From: Saturnia japonica
Lineage: Eukaryota; Arthropoda; Insecta; Lepidoptera; Saturniidae
Length of the DNA stretch: 64,000 nt
Direction of reading: 5' to 3'
Assembly: GCA_033032175.1 (NCBI GenBank)
Contig: CM065323.1
Location: forward strand, 4,154,001 to 4,218,000
Of the stretch, positions 49,294 through 59,215 are shown piece by piece; position 1 is the first letter of the stretch, and every line of letters starts with the position of its first letter. The notes below the pieces were generated by a model. That model did no database searches. It was not told the origin of the DNA and was given only the letters and a program-made list of their open reading frames with translations. The position numbers were made by a program, and so were the translations under genes.

Positions 49294-50139
49294 TAGTAAA
49301 ATATAAAGACATACATTAATTATTGACTATAATGCTTTATCATGTAATATGGTAGTGATCAAATCGTTATGCGGAAGCTTGTATAGCCAATTAAATGATT
49401 CTTCGTGCGAAGCTCTGCGTATATATAATAAGGAATTTCTGGGTGAAAGTAAACATTATGAGGAAACTTGCGCGCCCGAGAAATGTATACGTTTCGTAGT
49501 ATGTATTAATATCAAGTGGGAACAGAATTGTAGACTGACTCCAATATGACTAGGGCTAATGTATTATTTATTTTCGGAAGACTAATAGCTTTAATTTGTA
49601 AGGATAAGTAATTACAATTAGAGACACATATCCACACAGACGAAAAATACATGACCTGCATCATTATGGTGATTAGACCGGCCTTTGATGCCTTTGTTGA
49701 CTAGTGGAAGTTTACATTCTGGGGTTATATATACGTTACAACGTAAAGAGGTAACCACTTCACAGACATTTAAACAAACATTTTATAATTGTAGATGAAA
49801 ATGTACTTAAGCACGGAACACTAGAAGTCGCATCAAAAGGTGCTACACAGCCTACGGGGTGATATAGAACCGCGCGGAATGGGGTGACGCGAATAGCAGC
49901 GCGCAGTCCAAACGTTTCACCCTCACTCCCACTCCCCCTCCAGCCCCGGCGACTAATTTCCGACAGACTTATACTCTGCTACTCTCCCTTACAATGCTTC
50001 ATACTATTTTATATTTTATTGATTCACTTCTCGATTCACGATACTAACTTGATAATCGTTTTGACACTTGTAAATATTTAGCTACTTCTGTGATGAATAT
50101 GTTATGTAGTACTTGTTTGAATGGAACGCGAAGATTATC
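49294..50139. other. Anonymous sequence with a GC-rich patch
   Basis: 49850-49970 is GC-rich (for example CACTCCCACTCCCCCTCCAG). Frames 49349-49549 and 49884-50081 show no domain. A regulatory role is possible. Confidence 0.35.
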
Positions 50140-50640
50140 GTTGAAGATGGCTCAGTGGTAGCGTAAAGTGACGACACTTTACCTTCATGCACCACCATGC
50201 ATGTGGTGAAAAGTCCGTCATAGTGACTCGCTTTTGCGTGTGTCGTTCCGGGATCAGCCTTGCATATCCAGTTACATTTATACAGGTCGGTGTGATAGCG
50301 GCGATTGTCGATGGATTTCTCGGTGGTTGCCGTTGTGTTTGGACTGTACTGTGCTTACCGTCAGGGACAGAACCGTCTATTTGCCGTGACTCTACAAAAA
50401 AATCACTCCATTGCTGGTCGTTGTAGCCTCTCGCTGGCCGTTTCAGAAACGCGACAAATCAAAGACAGTCACCGTGAAGAGTATCCATGCATGGTGTAGT
50501 CGCGGACCAGTCAGGTACAGACTCTACCACGTCGCGTGATTACTGGATATAACCTGGCTAATCCCGGAATACGACACGCTTAAACGGGCCATGGTATGGT
50601 AGTTGAAATCCATTCGGACACAATTGCTACAGTGAAGGAC
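50140..50640. repeat. Foldback repeat built from two opposing family A units
   Basis: TGGCTCAGTGGTAGC (50149-50163) resembles a tRNA box A. 50222-50275 (CGTTCCGGGATCAGCC, GCATATCCAGTTA) and 50542-50591 (TACTGGATATAACCTGGC, TAATCCCGGAATACGACACG) are inverted versions of the same segment, with further opposing blocks between (GTCCGTCATAGTGAC against GTCACCGTGAAG). The whole could fold on itself. The frames 50187-50426 and 50305-50499 are shadows of the repeat. Confidence 0.6.
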
Positions 50641-51397
50641 AATACTCTAATGAAACCATGGCACGGTGGTAGAAGAACTTGTCAAAGCTAGAACAACATT
50701 TGTGATCATTCCAGATATCATCTTTTCATCTCTATCATTATTCACCATCAACTGAGACTAATTAAATGTTAGCCTAACCTAACAAAACATAGTCGAATTA
50801 GTCTGCTTATCCCGAGTCAGTAATATGGTGAGATCGTTGATAAACTGTCGTAAAGTAAACATAATTGTCAAAGTTTTATGAGCGATATAAAAAGCAGTTT
50901 CTAGTTGTCCAACGTTTTTGTTAGTACAACGTCACTGGCGGCGTTAGCTTAAGAACTTAGAAACGTTGACGTATTTAACGGTATTTGTCGAAATCAGGTT
51001 CTACGAAATACACATGTTATAATAATTATGTTATAGTCTCGCCTATAGTCGCCGCGCTGTGACTCATAGTTTTACCTGAAGACAGGTCGTGGTGTTAGCG
51101 GATGTCATCCGCAGTTTAATGATTTTTAACTTTTATCTATGCTTTATCTGAATATTTAGCCTGTGGCTTCATGTTTATAAGAGGTATTTAACATGGTGAA
51201 AGAGAGCAGAATATTACTAGAATAAATGAAAATAAGACGGGAATATTTGGTGGGAAATTTGATTCGACACGACGACCTATTAAAAACGATAATAGAAGGA
51301 AAGAGGAAGAGAGGAAGACTAAGAAGAACATTCTATTCAGCAAGTGAAGGAAAAAATTGGCGTCGTGTAGGAAGAGCTGGGAATTGAACTCACTTAA
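50641..51397. other. Anonymous sequence
   Basis: No gene is supported. 51250-51350 reads like a purine-rich decayed coding relic (AGAGGAAGACTAAGAAGAAC) but I cannot assign it. Confidence 0.35.
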
Positions 51398-51834
51398 TCT
51401 ATATTAATATTATAAAGCTACTGGTTCGAATAGAAAAAATGTTTCAGTGTTGGATAGCCTATCTATCGAGGAAGGCTATAGGTTATATAACATCGTGCTA
51501 TGGATCAATAGGAGCGGAGCATCAATGAAAAAATGTTGGAAAAACGGGCAAATTTTATTTCTTTTCCATTGCGTTCGCTACGTAAATTGTTTAAAGTTAC
51601 ACAACAATCATGTGTGACGGAATTGGTTCTCTTAAAAAGTTCTAAAAAAAGTCCGAGATAGTATATGGCTATCTTTTTATGGTAATAAAATGTGTTCTAA
51701 CATAATGATTTATTTGCGAAGGTGTTTTTATATAAATAAAAAAATTTAAAACAGGCTTTTTTCCAGTTTTACAAACAATTCATAGCAATGAAATTTTTTA
51801 ATTATGTATGTAGTATAGTTATCCTATATCTACT

Positions 51835-52165
51835 GGAACCCCTCTTAGGTAAAGGCCTCCTCCAAAGCTTTCCATTTTTTTCGGTCTAGGCTATTTTTTT
51901 CCATCGTGGGCCACCAAATTTTTTAATATCACCTTCCCATCCAGTGAACGGTCCTTCTCTATAGCGCTTACCTAATGGGCCTTTCCATAACGTAACTGTT
52001 TTTGTCCATCTACGATCTTCGAGACGTGCTGTATGACCCACCCATTTCCACTTCATCTTTTGACTATGACTGAGAGCGTCTATTGCTTTCGTTTTATATC
52101 TTATTTGAGTGTCTTTTATCTTCTGTATTTTCTTAATGTTAAGCATACTGCGTTCCATTCCTCGC
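51835..52165 (-). pseudogene. RTE retrotransposon ORF C-terminal relic
   Basis: The minus-strand frame 52158-51886 has MERSMLNIKKIQKIKDTQIR, then KMKWKWVGHTARLEDRRWTK and a TGWEGDIKKFGGPRWKK end, the order seen at the end of RTE polyproteins. After the annotated stop, 51885-51840 still reads like the usual downstream segment in another frame. Only the last 100 or so residues remain. It lies within the Helitron. Confidence 0.85.
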
Positions 52166-52250
52166 TGACATATTGCTCATTGCCCGAATTGCTCATTTCT
52201 CGGAAAGTTACTGACTTAGAAGAAACATCAATTACTTCCCGATTTTATTG

Positions 52251-52468
52251 AAAACACGCTTTTGTAGAAAATTCAACTAAAAAATAGAAAATAAATTTTA
52301 ATTAAGAATAGTGTAAATAAGAGGAAAAAAAATGAATTTTATTGTAAAAAAAGCGTGGGGTGCTTGATGTCAATAGTTATAAATATTTTATTGACAGATA
52401 CAAGTAGAGACAATACGAGAGAAATTAATTTTCTATTTTTAGTTGGATTTTCTATAAAAGCGTTTTTT
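52251..52468. mobile_element. Small foldback MITE, about 218 bp
   Basis: 52251-52298 and 52421-52467 are inverted near-copies (cores TAGAAAATTCAACTAAAAAA and TTTTTAGTTGGATTTTCTA). There is no coding capacity. The Helitron around it lacks this sequence at the same place in the 26.6-kb copy. The exact ends and target duplication are not clear. Confidence 0.6.
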
Positions 52469-52612
52469 TAGGTTTTTAATACTATTATTTTTATTATGCA
52501 GAATGATGTGGAAGGCGGGCGGCACCTATAATGCGTTGCCTGCGAGCCACTCTCTCTAACCCTTTCTCTCTCCTTCTTATATGACGCAGACGAAGTTGCG
52601 CGAGTCAGCTAG

Positions 52613-52917
52613 TTTATGTATAACAATAAAGTATACTTATTTCTTTATATACAATCGTTTGTACTCGACCTCTTAACCTCATATTCACATATTTGTTTTG
52701 TAAAGACGACGGGTCATCATAGGCCATAGCTATGCTCGGGTCTGATAGATGACGCTGTAGACGTTATTAACTGATTCTATATTTATGAACGAAAATTACT
52801 CATTTTCACAATATATTATGTTAGTTAGGTCAAAAAAAATAAATCACAAAATTTGCACTGGAGAGGAGGCGCTGTAAGAAAGTGCAGAACAACGCCTACC
52901 GGTCCAATTAGTAGGTC
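52613..52917. other. Anonymous sequence
   Basis: 52743-52775 contains GATAGATGACGCTGTAG, shared with repeat family E at 17440. Nothing else is recognised. Confidence 0.4.
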
Positions 52918-54110
52918 ATCATCATCTTCTTACCCTTTATCGTAAGTAGGGTCGGAACAGCTTGTTTTCTTCTTCCATTTTATTCTAATAAATATCATCT
53001 CAGTATTCACACTTTCGATACGTATATCATTCTTCACACAATCCATCCATACCTTCTTCGGTCTTCCTCTACTCCTGTATCCATCCACCTTCATACTTAA
53101 CATTCTTATAGTTATATCTATCATCCCTCCTCATGACATGCCCATACCACGCTAGCCTATAACACCTCAACTTCTCTGTGACTGGTGCTATTTTAAGACT
53201 TCCTGTAATAAACTCATTTTTATCTTAGCCATTCTAGTTACTCCATACATCCATCTTAACATTCGCATCTCTGCTACGTGTAATCTTCTTTCATCCATTT
53301 ATTTCGTTGCCCAGTACTCAGATCCATACGTCAAGAAAGCTTTTATAATGGTTTTATACACTTTTCCCTTATCTTCAATAGCATTCTAGGATCACATGTT
53401 ATCCCGAGACCTGTCGCCATTTCCACAACCCAGCATATATCCTGTTGTTCACGTCCTGGTCAATGTTACCGTTGTTTTGGATTAATGAACCAAGGTACCG
53501 AAAATTGAAGCAGACTACTAGGGATACAACGTTTAAGGCTATATGGGAAAACTGGATGTACCACCGAAGTCGCAAACAAATGCTCAGTTTTTGTTCTACT
53601 CATTTTCAGTCCAACGATCGCAAGTTTTTCTCGCAATTTTCCCAGCCTATTCTGGACCTCAGTGGTATTTTCTCCAACAAGAAGAATGTCATCTGCGAAC
53701 ACCATACACCAAGGTGTCTCCTCCTGTATGTTTGCTGTCAGTGCATCTATAACAAATAGAAACAAATAAGGTCTTAAAGCTGATCCTTGCTGCAGGCCTA
53801 CAGTCACATTGAACTTACTTGTAACTCCAGCCTCGGACTTGACGTGTGTACTGGCTCGACTGTACATAGAACGAATAAGTTGCAGCTATTTCCCATGCAC
53901 TCTCTTCTCTTTAATAGCTCACCACAGAACCTCTCGGGGTACTCGATCATATGCCTTCTCCAGATCAACAAACACCATGTGCATATTCTTGTGTGCACGC
54001 CTGCCTGTATTTTTCACATAGTTGACGGAGTGCGAAAATGGCATCCGTTGTCGCACGTCCAGGCATGAACCCGAATCGGTTCTGGGTCACTTAACTCTCC
54101 TCTCTCATTC
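52918..54110 (-). pseudogene. RTE retrotransposon, RT to C-terminus, frameshifted
   Basis: Read on the minus strand from 54110, broken frames give GFMPGRATTDAIFALRQLCE, a KAYDRVPREV-like segment, MYSRASTHVKSEAG, then VGLQQGSALRPYLFLFVIDA and the catalytic MVFADDILLV (within 53867-53466). After that come [18 protein letters not shown], the MRMLRWMYGVTR segment, YRSRGRPKKVWMDCVKNDI (53124-52930) and a final CSDPTYDKG. The 3' end is a GATGATGATGA tail at 52918-52930. The segment order is that of an RTE-clade reverse transcriptase and C-terminus. Several stops and frameshifts make it inactive; the endonuclease region is missing. Confidence 0.9.
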
Positions 54111-54565
54111 GTCTAGCTATCACCCTTTCCCAAACTTTCATACAATTCCAATTAGCAGATATTTATATAATAAAGTCCACAATAACTTGTTTGGTAATAA
54201 AGTATAGTACATATTATAGTTATAAGCATAAGACGTACAATAGCTTATTATGAAGGAAATTTCGGATTATCGCTTAATGTCCTAATAGAGCCCAGGGATT
54301 TATTTCATAGTAAGAGTTTCAGTACGCACGGCGCCCACGCTCTACACCCACGTTTATTTGATAGTAGAAATTCTATATTATAACAAATGTCGGAGTTAAA
54401 TATCAATAAGTGGTTAGTATGAGAATTGATTTTTGAAACCAGAAGACATGAAACTTAATTACATTTATTTTTTAAATCTGTAATTAAAACCTCTACAGCT
54501 CTTTTAGACTTAAGAGGCGGATTAAGTGCTCAACTTTAGTCCTTCGTTAAACATGGAAAAATCAT
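54111..54565. other. Anonymous sequence
   Basis: I recognise nothing in this stretch. Confidence 0.4.
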
Positions 54566-54579
54566 ACATACAGGAAAAC

Positions 54580-55530
54580 GAAATCCTGCCACGTTACTTT
54601 ACTCTAAACATGGAGAAACATTCGGGTCATTGGTAAAACCTTCCTAACTTTGCCCTACCAATACATCTTTGACAGTGTTTGCAAAAACAGAAAAGCTAGA
54701 TTTTGTAAACGACCGGCATAGTTTTAATACTAGAAATAATTTATTTATAAGATTCATTTAGAACTTAAGCGACATTAATAATTTATGTAATAGATTAAAG
54801 TTTGAGGCAAAAATTATTGCAATAAAATAGAAATACATATCTCATAATATAGTTTAGGGTAAAGAATTGTAAATAAAAGTAATTTAAGCACAAGGTTAAA
54901 TCAAGTAACAATTAATTAATGGGAAAAGAATGTTACATATTAGTGTGAGATAAAGCAAAGAAAAACAAAACAGAAAGTGGAGCTTTGTTTAAAATAATTT
55001 AGTCAACAGGTCAACAGTGTAATAGAATGAGAATTAACAATAAGAAAAAACAAGGGAAAGCATAGAAGATTAAAAATAAGGAGGAGAGATTATGGGGACA
55101 GGAAATAAGTTAAAATACGAAAGTTGGAGGCTTAACAAATAAATGGAACAAAAAAAAATGTCTAATCTGCTTTAGACGAGAATAAAATACTAGAAATAAA
55201 GCAAATCTGTCATTCCATGTCCTACATTGTAGAATCTACAATAAGTGTCCTCATTACCTATTTGCCGGACAGTAACTTCAATGTCCATGTCGAGTAGGTT
55301 TTACTGTCAAAAGGTTAATGTTAAAAATACACCTGAATGATAGTGATGTATAAAAAAGATTCTCTCTCTGTGCAGCCACAAAATAATACAATTATTATTA
55401 AAGGTAACCATTTATTACTATTACACAGTTTAAAAAAAGTTGGTAAACCTGATCGAGTTATTTACCGGCTCTTCTCGATCACTGGGACGGTATTCTCTTC
55501 TTCCTTCTCGGGGCCTAAATAAAATATGTA
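54580..55530 (+). mobile_element. Decayed jockey/CR1-like LINE, second relic
   Basis: 54585-54760 matches the ORF2 C-terminal coding of the 16-kb LINE at nucleotide level (CTAACTTTGCCCTACCAATA, TTTTAATACTAGAAATAA) with no open frame left. 54766-55172 is a long 3' UTR-like segment absent from the 16-kb copy but present, inverted, at 63285-63745. 55430-55525 matches the 3' UTR end of the 16-kb copy (CCTGATCGAGTTATTTACCG, TCTCGGGGCCTAAATAAAAT). Confidence 0.75.
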
Positions 55531-55861
55531 AAATATTTTCCATTTTGCGTCTCCCAAAAGTTTTGCCTAAACATTTAACATTTAATTTATATTTTTTTAA
55601 TTATATGTAGTCCATTATAATTTATAACCCATTATTGCTAGGTGGAATGCCTCTAATAGAATTATGTGAGCATACACGAACGGAAACGTTTCCACGAAAG
55701 GTTTATTCTTTCTTTGGATACTTATTGTACGAACTCCGAAGTGGAAAGATGTAAACATAAACCCTTTATCAGTTCCCCGTAAGGATTTGATTAATCGCTC
55801 GTCCAAATAAGTTCCGAATGGTTAATCTTTTTTTTTTCAATTTGTCTTTTTATTTTACTTT
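55531..55861. other. Anonymous sequence
   Basis: I recognise nothing in this stretch. The frame 55806-55615 (minus) has no domain. Confidence 0.4.
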
Positions 55862-56092
55862 TAGCTGTGCCCGCGTCTTCGCTCGCGTGCTCGACAGAAG
55901 AAATAGTGTTTATAATAATCGTAGTTTTTTAAAACTTTAATAACTTTTTATTGAATGTAGATAACGTGATAATTTTTATAAAACCCAAAGTATCTAGGGA
56001 GTAAAACAAAAAAAAAGATCAAAATCTATCCAGTAGTTTTATGTGATGCACGCACAACGGCGAACCTTTTATTTATAATTTTATTTATATAG
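55862..56092 (-). mobile_element. Helitron-like element, minus strand
   Basis: TTAGCTGTGCCCGCGTCTTC at its left is the reverse complement of a Helitron 3' end of CTAA type. TCAAAATCTATCCAGTAGTT is the complement of the usual AACTACTGGATAGATTTTGA segment. The 5' end is not canonical. Confidence 0.55.
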
Positions 56093-56157
56093 ACTAGCTG
56101 CACCCCCCAACTTTGCCCGTGTTAAATTTGTTCCACAAACTCTTCACTGCACCGTCG

Positions 56158-56162
56158 CGCCG
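56158..56162 (+). repeat. Target-site duplication CGCCG, left copy
   Basis: CGCCG lies directly before the terminal CACATTGG. The matching copy is at 58972-58976. A 5-bp GC-rich duplication of CGNCG type is what the Transib superfamily is known for. Confidence 0.9.
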
Positions 56163-56893
56163 CACATTGGACTGAAATCGGAGCCGCCCTTTCATAGGAT
56201 TTTAGAAAAATTAAATATGTTATTTCATAGTTTTAAGTATACAGTTTTGTCAAAACAGTCATATCAATGTATAATTTAGCAATTTCTAGCTTTATTTTTA
56301 AATTCTACACCATATAATATGGACTTGTAAATTTCAAATGTATGAAAATGGATTTTCTTTTCGTCATAACTTTTTTGGGTTTCGAGTTGTAAAGCTCAAA
56401 CTTATACATATCGTTACTGGGGTGGTAATGAACCCTTAGGACCTTTCACCTTGACCCCGGGCGTCCCCGTTCAACAGTTATTTGTTGATGAAAATTTCAT
56501 ACTTTGATGACATTGTATTGAGGTGAAATCATCAATCTGTAGGTTTATTTTCGACCTGAATGCTACAGGTATCGATTAATAAAGTTACCCCTGATTTACC
56601 CTACCGCTTCGTTTTCAAAAATATGATTCAGAATTCGTTTTAAAATTTCAATATATTATTATTACATTCTTTATTGCACAAAAAAAAAGTACAAATGGAG
56701 GACTTAATGCTAAAAAAGCATTCTCTGCCAGTCTTCCAAGGGAGCAAGGGAAAGGTATATGCAAGGTGTGCATAATGTTAAGTAAAAAAAAAAAGATTAT
56801 AACGATTATTATTATACCTATTTTTCTTTATTAAAAGTTGTAAATTACCTATAAATTTGCACCATAAACTTAAATTAACACCAATTATCATTA
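56163..56893 (+). repeat. Left terminal inverted repeat of the Transib-type element
   Basis: The arm pairs with 58402-58971 over its whole length, apart from an extra piece at 56656-56816. Shared blocks include GACTGAAATCGGAGCC, CGTTACTGGGGTGGTAATGA and CCTACCGCTTCGTTTTCAAA. The interior end near ACCAATTATCATTA is where pairing stops. Confidence 0.9.
56656..56816 (-). mobile_element. LINE 3'-tail insertion in the left arm
   Basis: Compared with the right arm, which reads CAATATACCTATTTT without interruption in complement, the left arm has about 161 extra bases. On the minus strand these contain GGCAGAGAATGCTTTTTTAG, CATTAAGTCCTCCATTTGTA and the end GTGCAATAAAGAATGTAATA, the signature of a lepidopteran LINE 3' UTR. 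Short ATA repeats flank it. It therefore inserted after the Transib-type element. Confidence 0.8.
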
Positions 56894-57218
56894 CCTGCTA
56901 CTATTCTTGATTGTTTTTGTTCCACATTTGTACCAAAATATCTTGATTTTGCTAATTAGGGTAATTAGTTTGTTTGTTTCGTTGATATTGATGTTTGTCA
57001 TAAAAGATTAAACAGTTATTTCATGGGCTAGATTAGAATTCTAAATGCAAGGAGTGTAAATAACATGAGATCTCATATTCATTTTAACTTATCGATTTCA
57101 AAATAGATGATGTAAATGTAAATTCCAAATATATAAAAATATTTTATAACAAAATTATGATATTATAAATTATTATTACATATAGTTCCGATGATACCTA
57201 CTTAATTACACTCATACA

Positions 57219-58190
57219 TTACTCAGAGTCACACAAATTTTTTACATCTACAAACTCTATATTTTCTTTATCTGATGTAGAATTTATCAATAACAATTTA
57301 GCTTCATCTGATAACGGTTTATGGCTAAGTTGACTTATCTTAGGTCTGATGCATGGGTCAGAAGTTATTAACAAACTATGGATAATATCCTCATTTGTTG
57401 CATTTCTACTAATTTTTCTCGAGTGGAATACTCTAAAATTTTTAAAATCTTTATTGCGTGCTTTAAAAGCCTCTTCAGAAAGTTTGCCAATTGGGATAAA
57501 GTTATTATTCTCAATTATGTCTGCACCATGCATGAGTAATTTATACACGCTAGAAGGCATATAATACCACTGATATAACTCGACATATTTATGAGCTGTT
57601 TTAGAACAATATTGCCGGAACTCTTCTACATCAACAAACTTTCCACATGAGACTACCTGAAGAATCACCGCAAATCTCCTGATGAGTTCTTCATCAACAT
57701 CAGTGATCTGTGCAGTTACATGAGGATTTGCAAAAAACCTACTTGCGGTGTTCCCATCATTGGTCGTTCCCGCACCTTGTTTAACTATATCTATAAGCAG
57801 TCCCAATTCATCTCGAAACTTTTCTTGAATAATCTTTTTCTTGTTATCTACTAGTTGCTTTAAATCGTCTCCTTTGGCTTGCCATTTTTTGAAATTTAGG
57901 CGATACGCAATATGCAATACGCATTCCATGCATTTAATCCAGGCGTGGAGGGAAGATAGGCCATACTTAAAAATATCCTCAGAATGAGTTCTTCGCGATA
58001 TCAAGTCGGTGGCATTCATATCTTTCGGCTTCGCTTTACAAATATCACATACTGCTGTTGAGATATCTGAAAGATATGAAGTTATCTTACCATATATCAT
58101 GGTCATATGAAGTCTGTGTTTCACATTTGTATCATTGACAGCAGTTGGCTGCAATGCAGCAATTCCCCTTTCAACAATTAATTCACATCT
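57219..58190 (-). pseudogene. RAG1/Transib transposase, C-terminal part
   Basis: The frame is open for about 324 codons (first ATG at 58106), ending with TGA-type stop at 57219. Numbering the 311 residues from 58154: C36-x2-C39 corresponds to the first zinc-ligand pair of RAG1; LSSLHAWIKCMECVLHIAYR (66-85); a basic helix; NDGN (132-135) followed by TASRFF; WYYMPSSVYKLLMHG (196-210); PIGKLSEEAFKARNK (221-235) with the catalytic Glu (E227 or E228); then HSRKISR and ITSDPCI. This order matches the end of RAG1 and Transib transposases. Both catalytic Asp residues lie upstream of the truncation and are absent. The first His of the second zinc-ligand pair is Tyr (Y204, codon TAT). The product could not transpose alone; a retained role is unproved. 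Confidence 0.85.
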
Positions 58191-58400
58191 TTTGAACGGG
58201 GACGCCTGGGCTCAATGTTAAAGGGCCTGAGGTTTCGTTACCACCTCGGTAACGATACGTATAAGTTTCAGCTTTATAATTGAAAATAAAAAGGTTATGA
58301 AGAAAGGCAAGTTAATTTTCATACATATAAAATTTACAAGTCAATATTATTTGGTATATAAGGTAAAAATAAAGCTTGAAATTGCTAAATTGGTACTTTA
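58186..58400 (+). repeat. Extra internal copy of terminal-repeat sequence
   Basis: TTGAACGGGGACGCC, GGTAACGATACGTATAAGTT, TTTTCATACATATAAAATTT and AATTGCTAAATT repeat, in the same orientation and order, the right-arm segment 58666-58863 but with much more divergence than between the two arms. The transposase frame is cut exactly where this block starts. Confidence 0.85.
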
Positions 58401-58401
58401 T

Positions 58402-58971
58402 TAATGATAATTGGTGTTAATTTAAGTAGATAGTCCAAATTTATAGGTAATTTACAACTTTTAATAAAGAAAAATAGGTATATTGAAATTTTAAAACGAA
58501 TTCTAAATCATATTTTTGAAAACGAAGCGGTAGGGTAAATCAGGGGTAACTTTATTAATCGATACCTGTAGCATTCAGGTCGAAAATAAACCTACAGATT
58601 GATGATTTCACCTCAATACAATGTCATCAAAGTATGAAATTTTCATCAACAAATAACTGTTGAACGGGGACGCCCGGGGTCAAGGTGAAAGGTCCTAAGG
58701 GTTCATTACCACCCCAGTAACGATATGTATAAGTTTGAGCTTTACAACTCAAAACCCAAAAAAGTTATGACGAAAAGAAAATCCATTTTCATACATTTGA
58801 AATTTACAGGTCCATATTATATGGTGTAGAATTTAAAAATAAAGCCAGAAATTGCTAAATTATACAATGATATGACTGTTTTGACAAAACTGTATACTTA
58901 AAACTATAAAATAACATATTTAATTTTTCTAAAATCCTATGAAAGGGAGGCTCCGATTTCAGTCCAATGTG
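58402..58971 (-). repeat. Right terminal inverted repeat of the Transib-type element
   Basis: This is the intact partner of the left arm. It ends with GACTGAAATCGGAGCC and CACATTGG on the minus strand at 58971, directly followed by CGCCG (58972-58976). Confidence 0.9.
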
Positions 58972-59215
58972 CGCCGTACCGCACCGCCAATGAAACCTTT
59001 GTATCTTATCTTTGTTTTCACTTCCCATACTTTAACTACAACTTGCCCGATTAATTGACCTTCATGATTACTGCTCTCCTCCGTAGCGTCGTAGCGTGAA
59101 GTTATATAGCCTTTAACCTACCTCAATAAACAACTTGTGCAATATAACATGCAAAAATATTTTTTCAATATTAGTTCCAAAGTTTAGCGCATTCAATCGG
59201 AAAAACATACTCTTC

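Larger units (their letters stand above)
51398..52612 (+). mobile_element. Non-autonomous Helitron with nested insertions, 1215 bp
   Basis: It starts TCTATATTAATATTATAAAG after A and ends GCGCGAGTCAGCTAG before T. The left 330 bp and right 150 bp match the Helitron at 26568-27253. Between them lie an RTE relic (51835-52165, minus) and a small foldback MITE (52251-52468), which account for most of the extra length. Confidence 0.82.
56163..58971 (-). mobile_element. Transib (RAG1-like) DNA transposon with long inverted repeats
   Basis: The element is 2809 bp, ending in CACATTGG read inwards at both sides, with a CGCCG duplication outside. The terminal inverted repeats are about 570 bp and nearly identical by eye (roughly ten differences). 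The interior carries the C-terminal part of a RAG1/Transib-type transposase on the minus strand. Three lines of evidence agree on Transib: CAC termini resembling the RSS heptamer, a 5-bp GC-rich duplication, and the protein. The N-terminal half of the transposase is absent, so this copy is non-autonomous. It sits inside a Helitron and carries its own LINE-tail insertion. Confidence 0.9.
56094..59215 (-). mobile_element. Minus-strand Helitron split by the Transib-type element
   Basis: The 3' end is at 56094-56097 (ACTAGCTGCACCCCCCAACT on plus, so CTAG before T on minus). 56098-56162 and 58977-59215 are its two halves. The right half contains GTAGCGTGAAGTTATATAGC, ACCTACCTCAATAAACAA and AGCGCATTCAATCGGAAAAA, the complement of the Helitron 5' region seen at 26590-26710 and 37080-37170. 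The extreme 5' end (TCTATACTAATA) is lost after ATACTCTTCA. Confidence 0.7.

Noticed and set aside
53445..54068. Several plus-strand frames of 69-104 codons
   Set aside because: They are antisense to the RTE reverse transcriptase relic, which explains the region on the minus strand.
56163..56200. RSS-like nonamer after the CACATTG terminus
   Set aside because: I looked for an A-rich nonamer at 12 or 23 bases from the heptamer-like end and saw none that is convincing.
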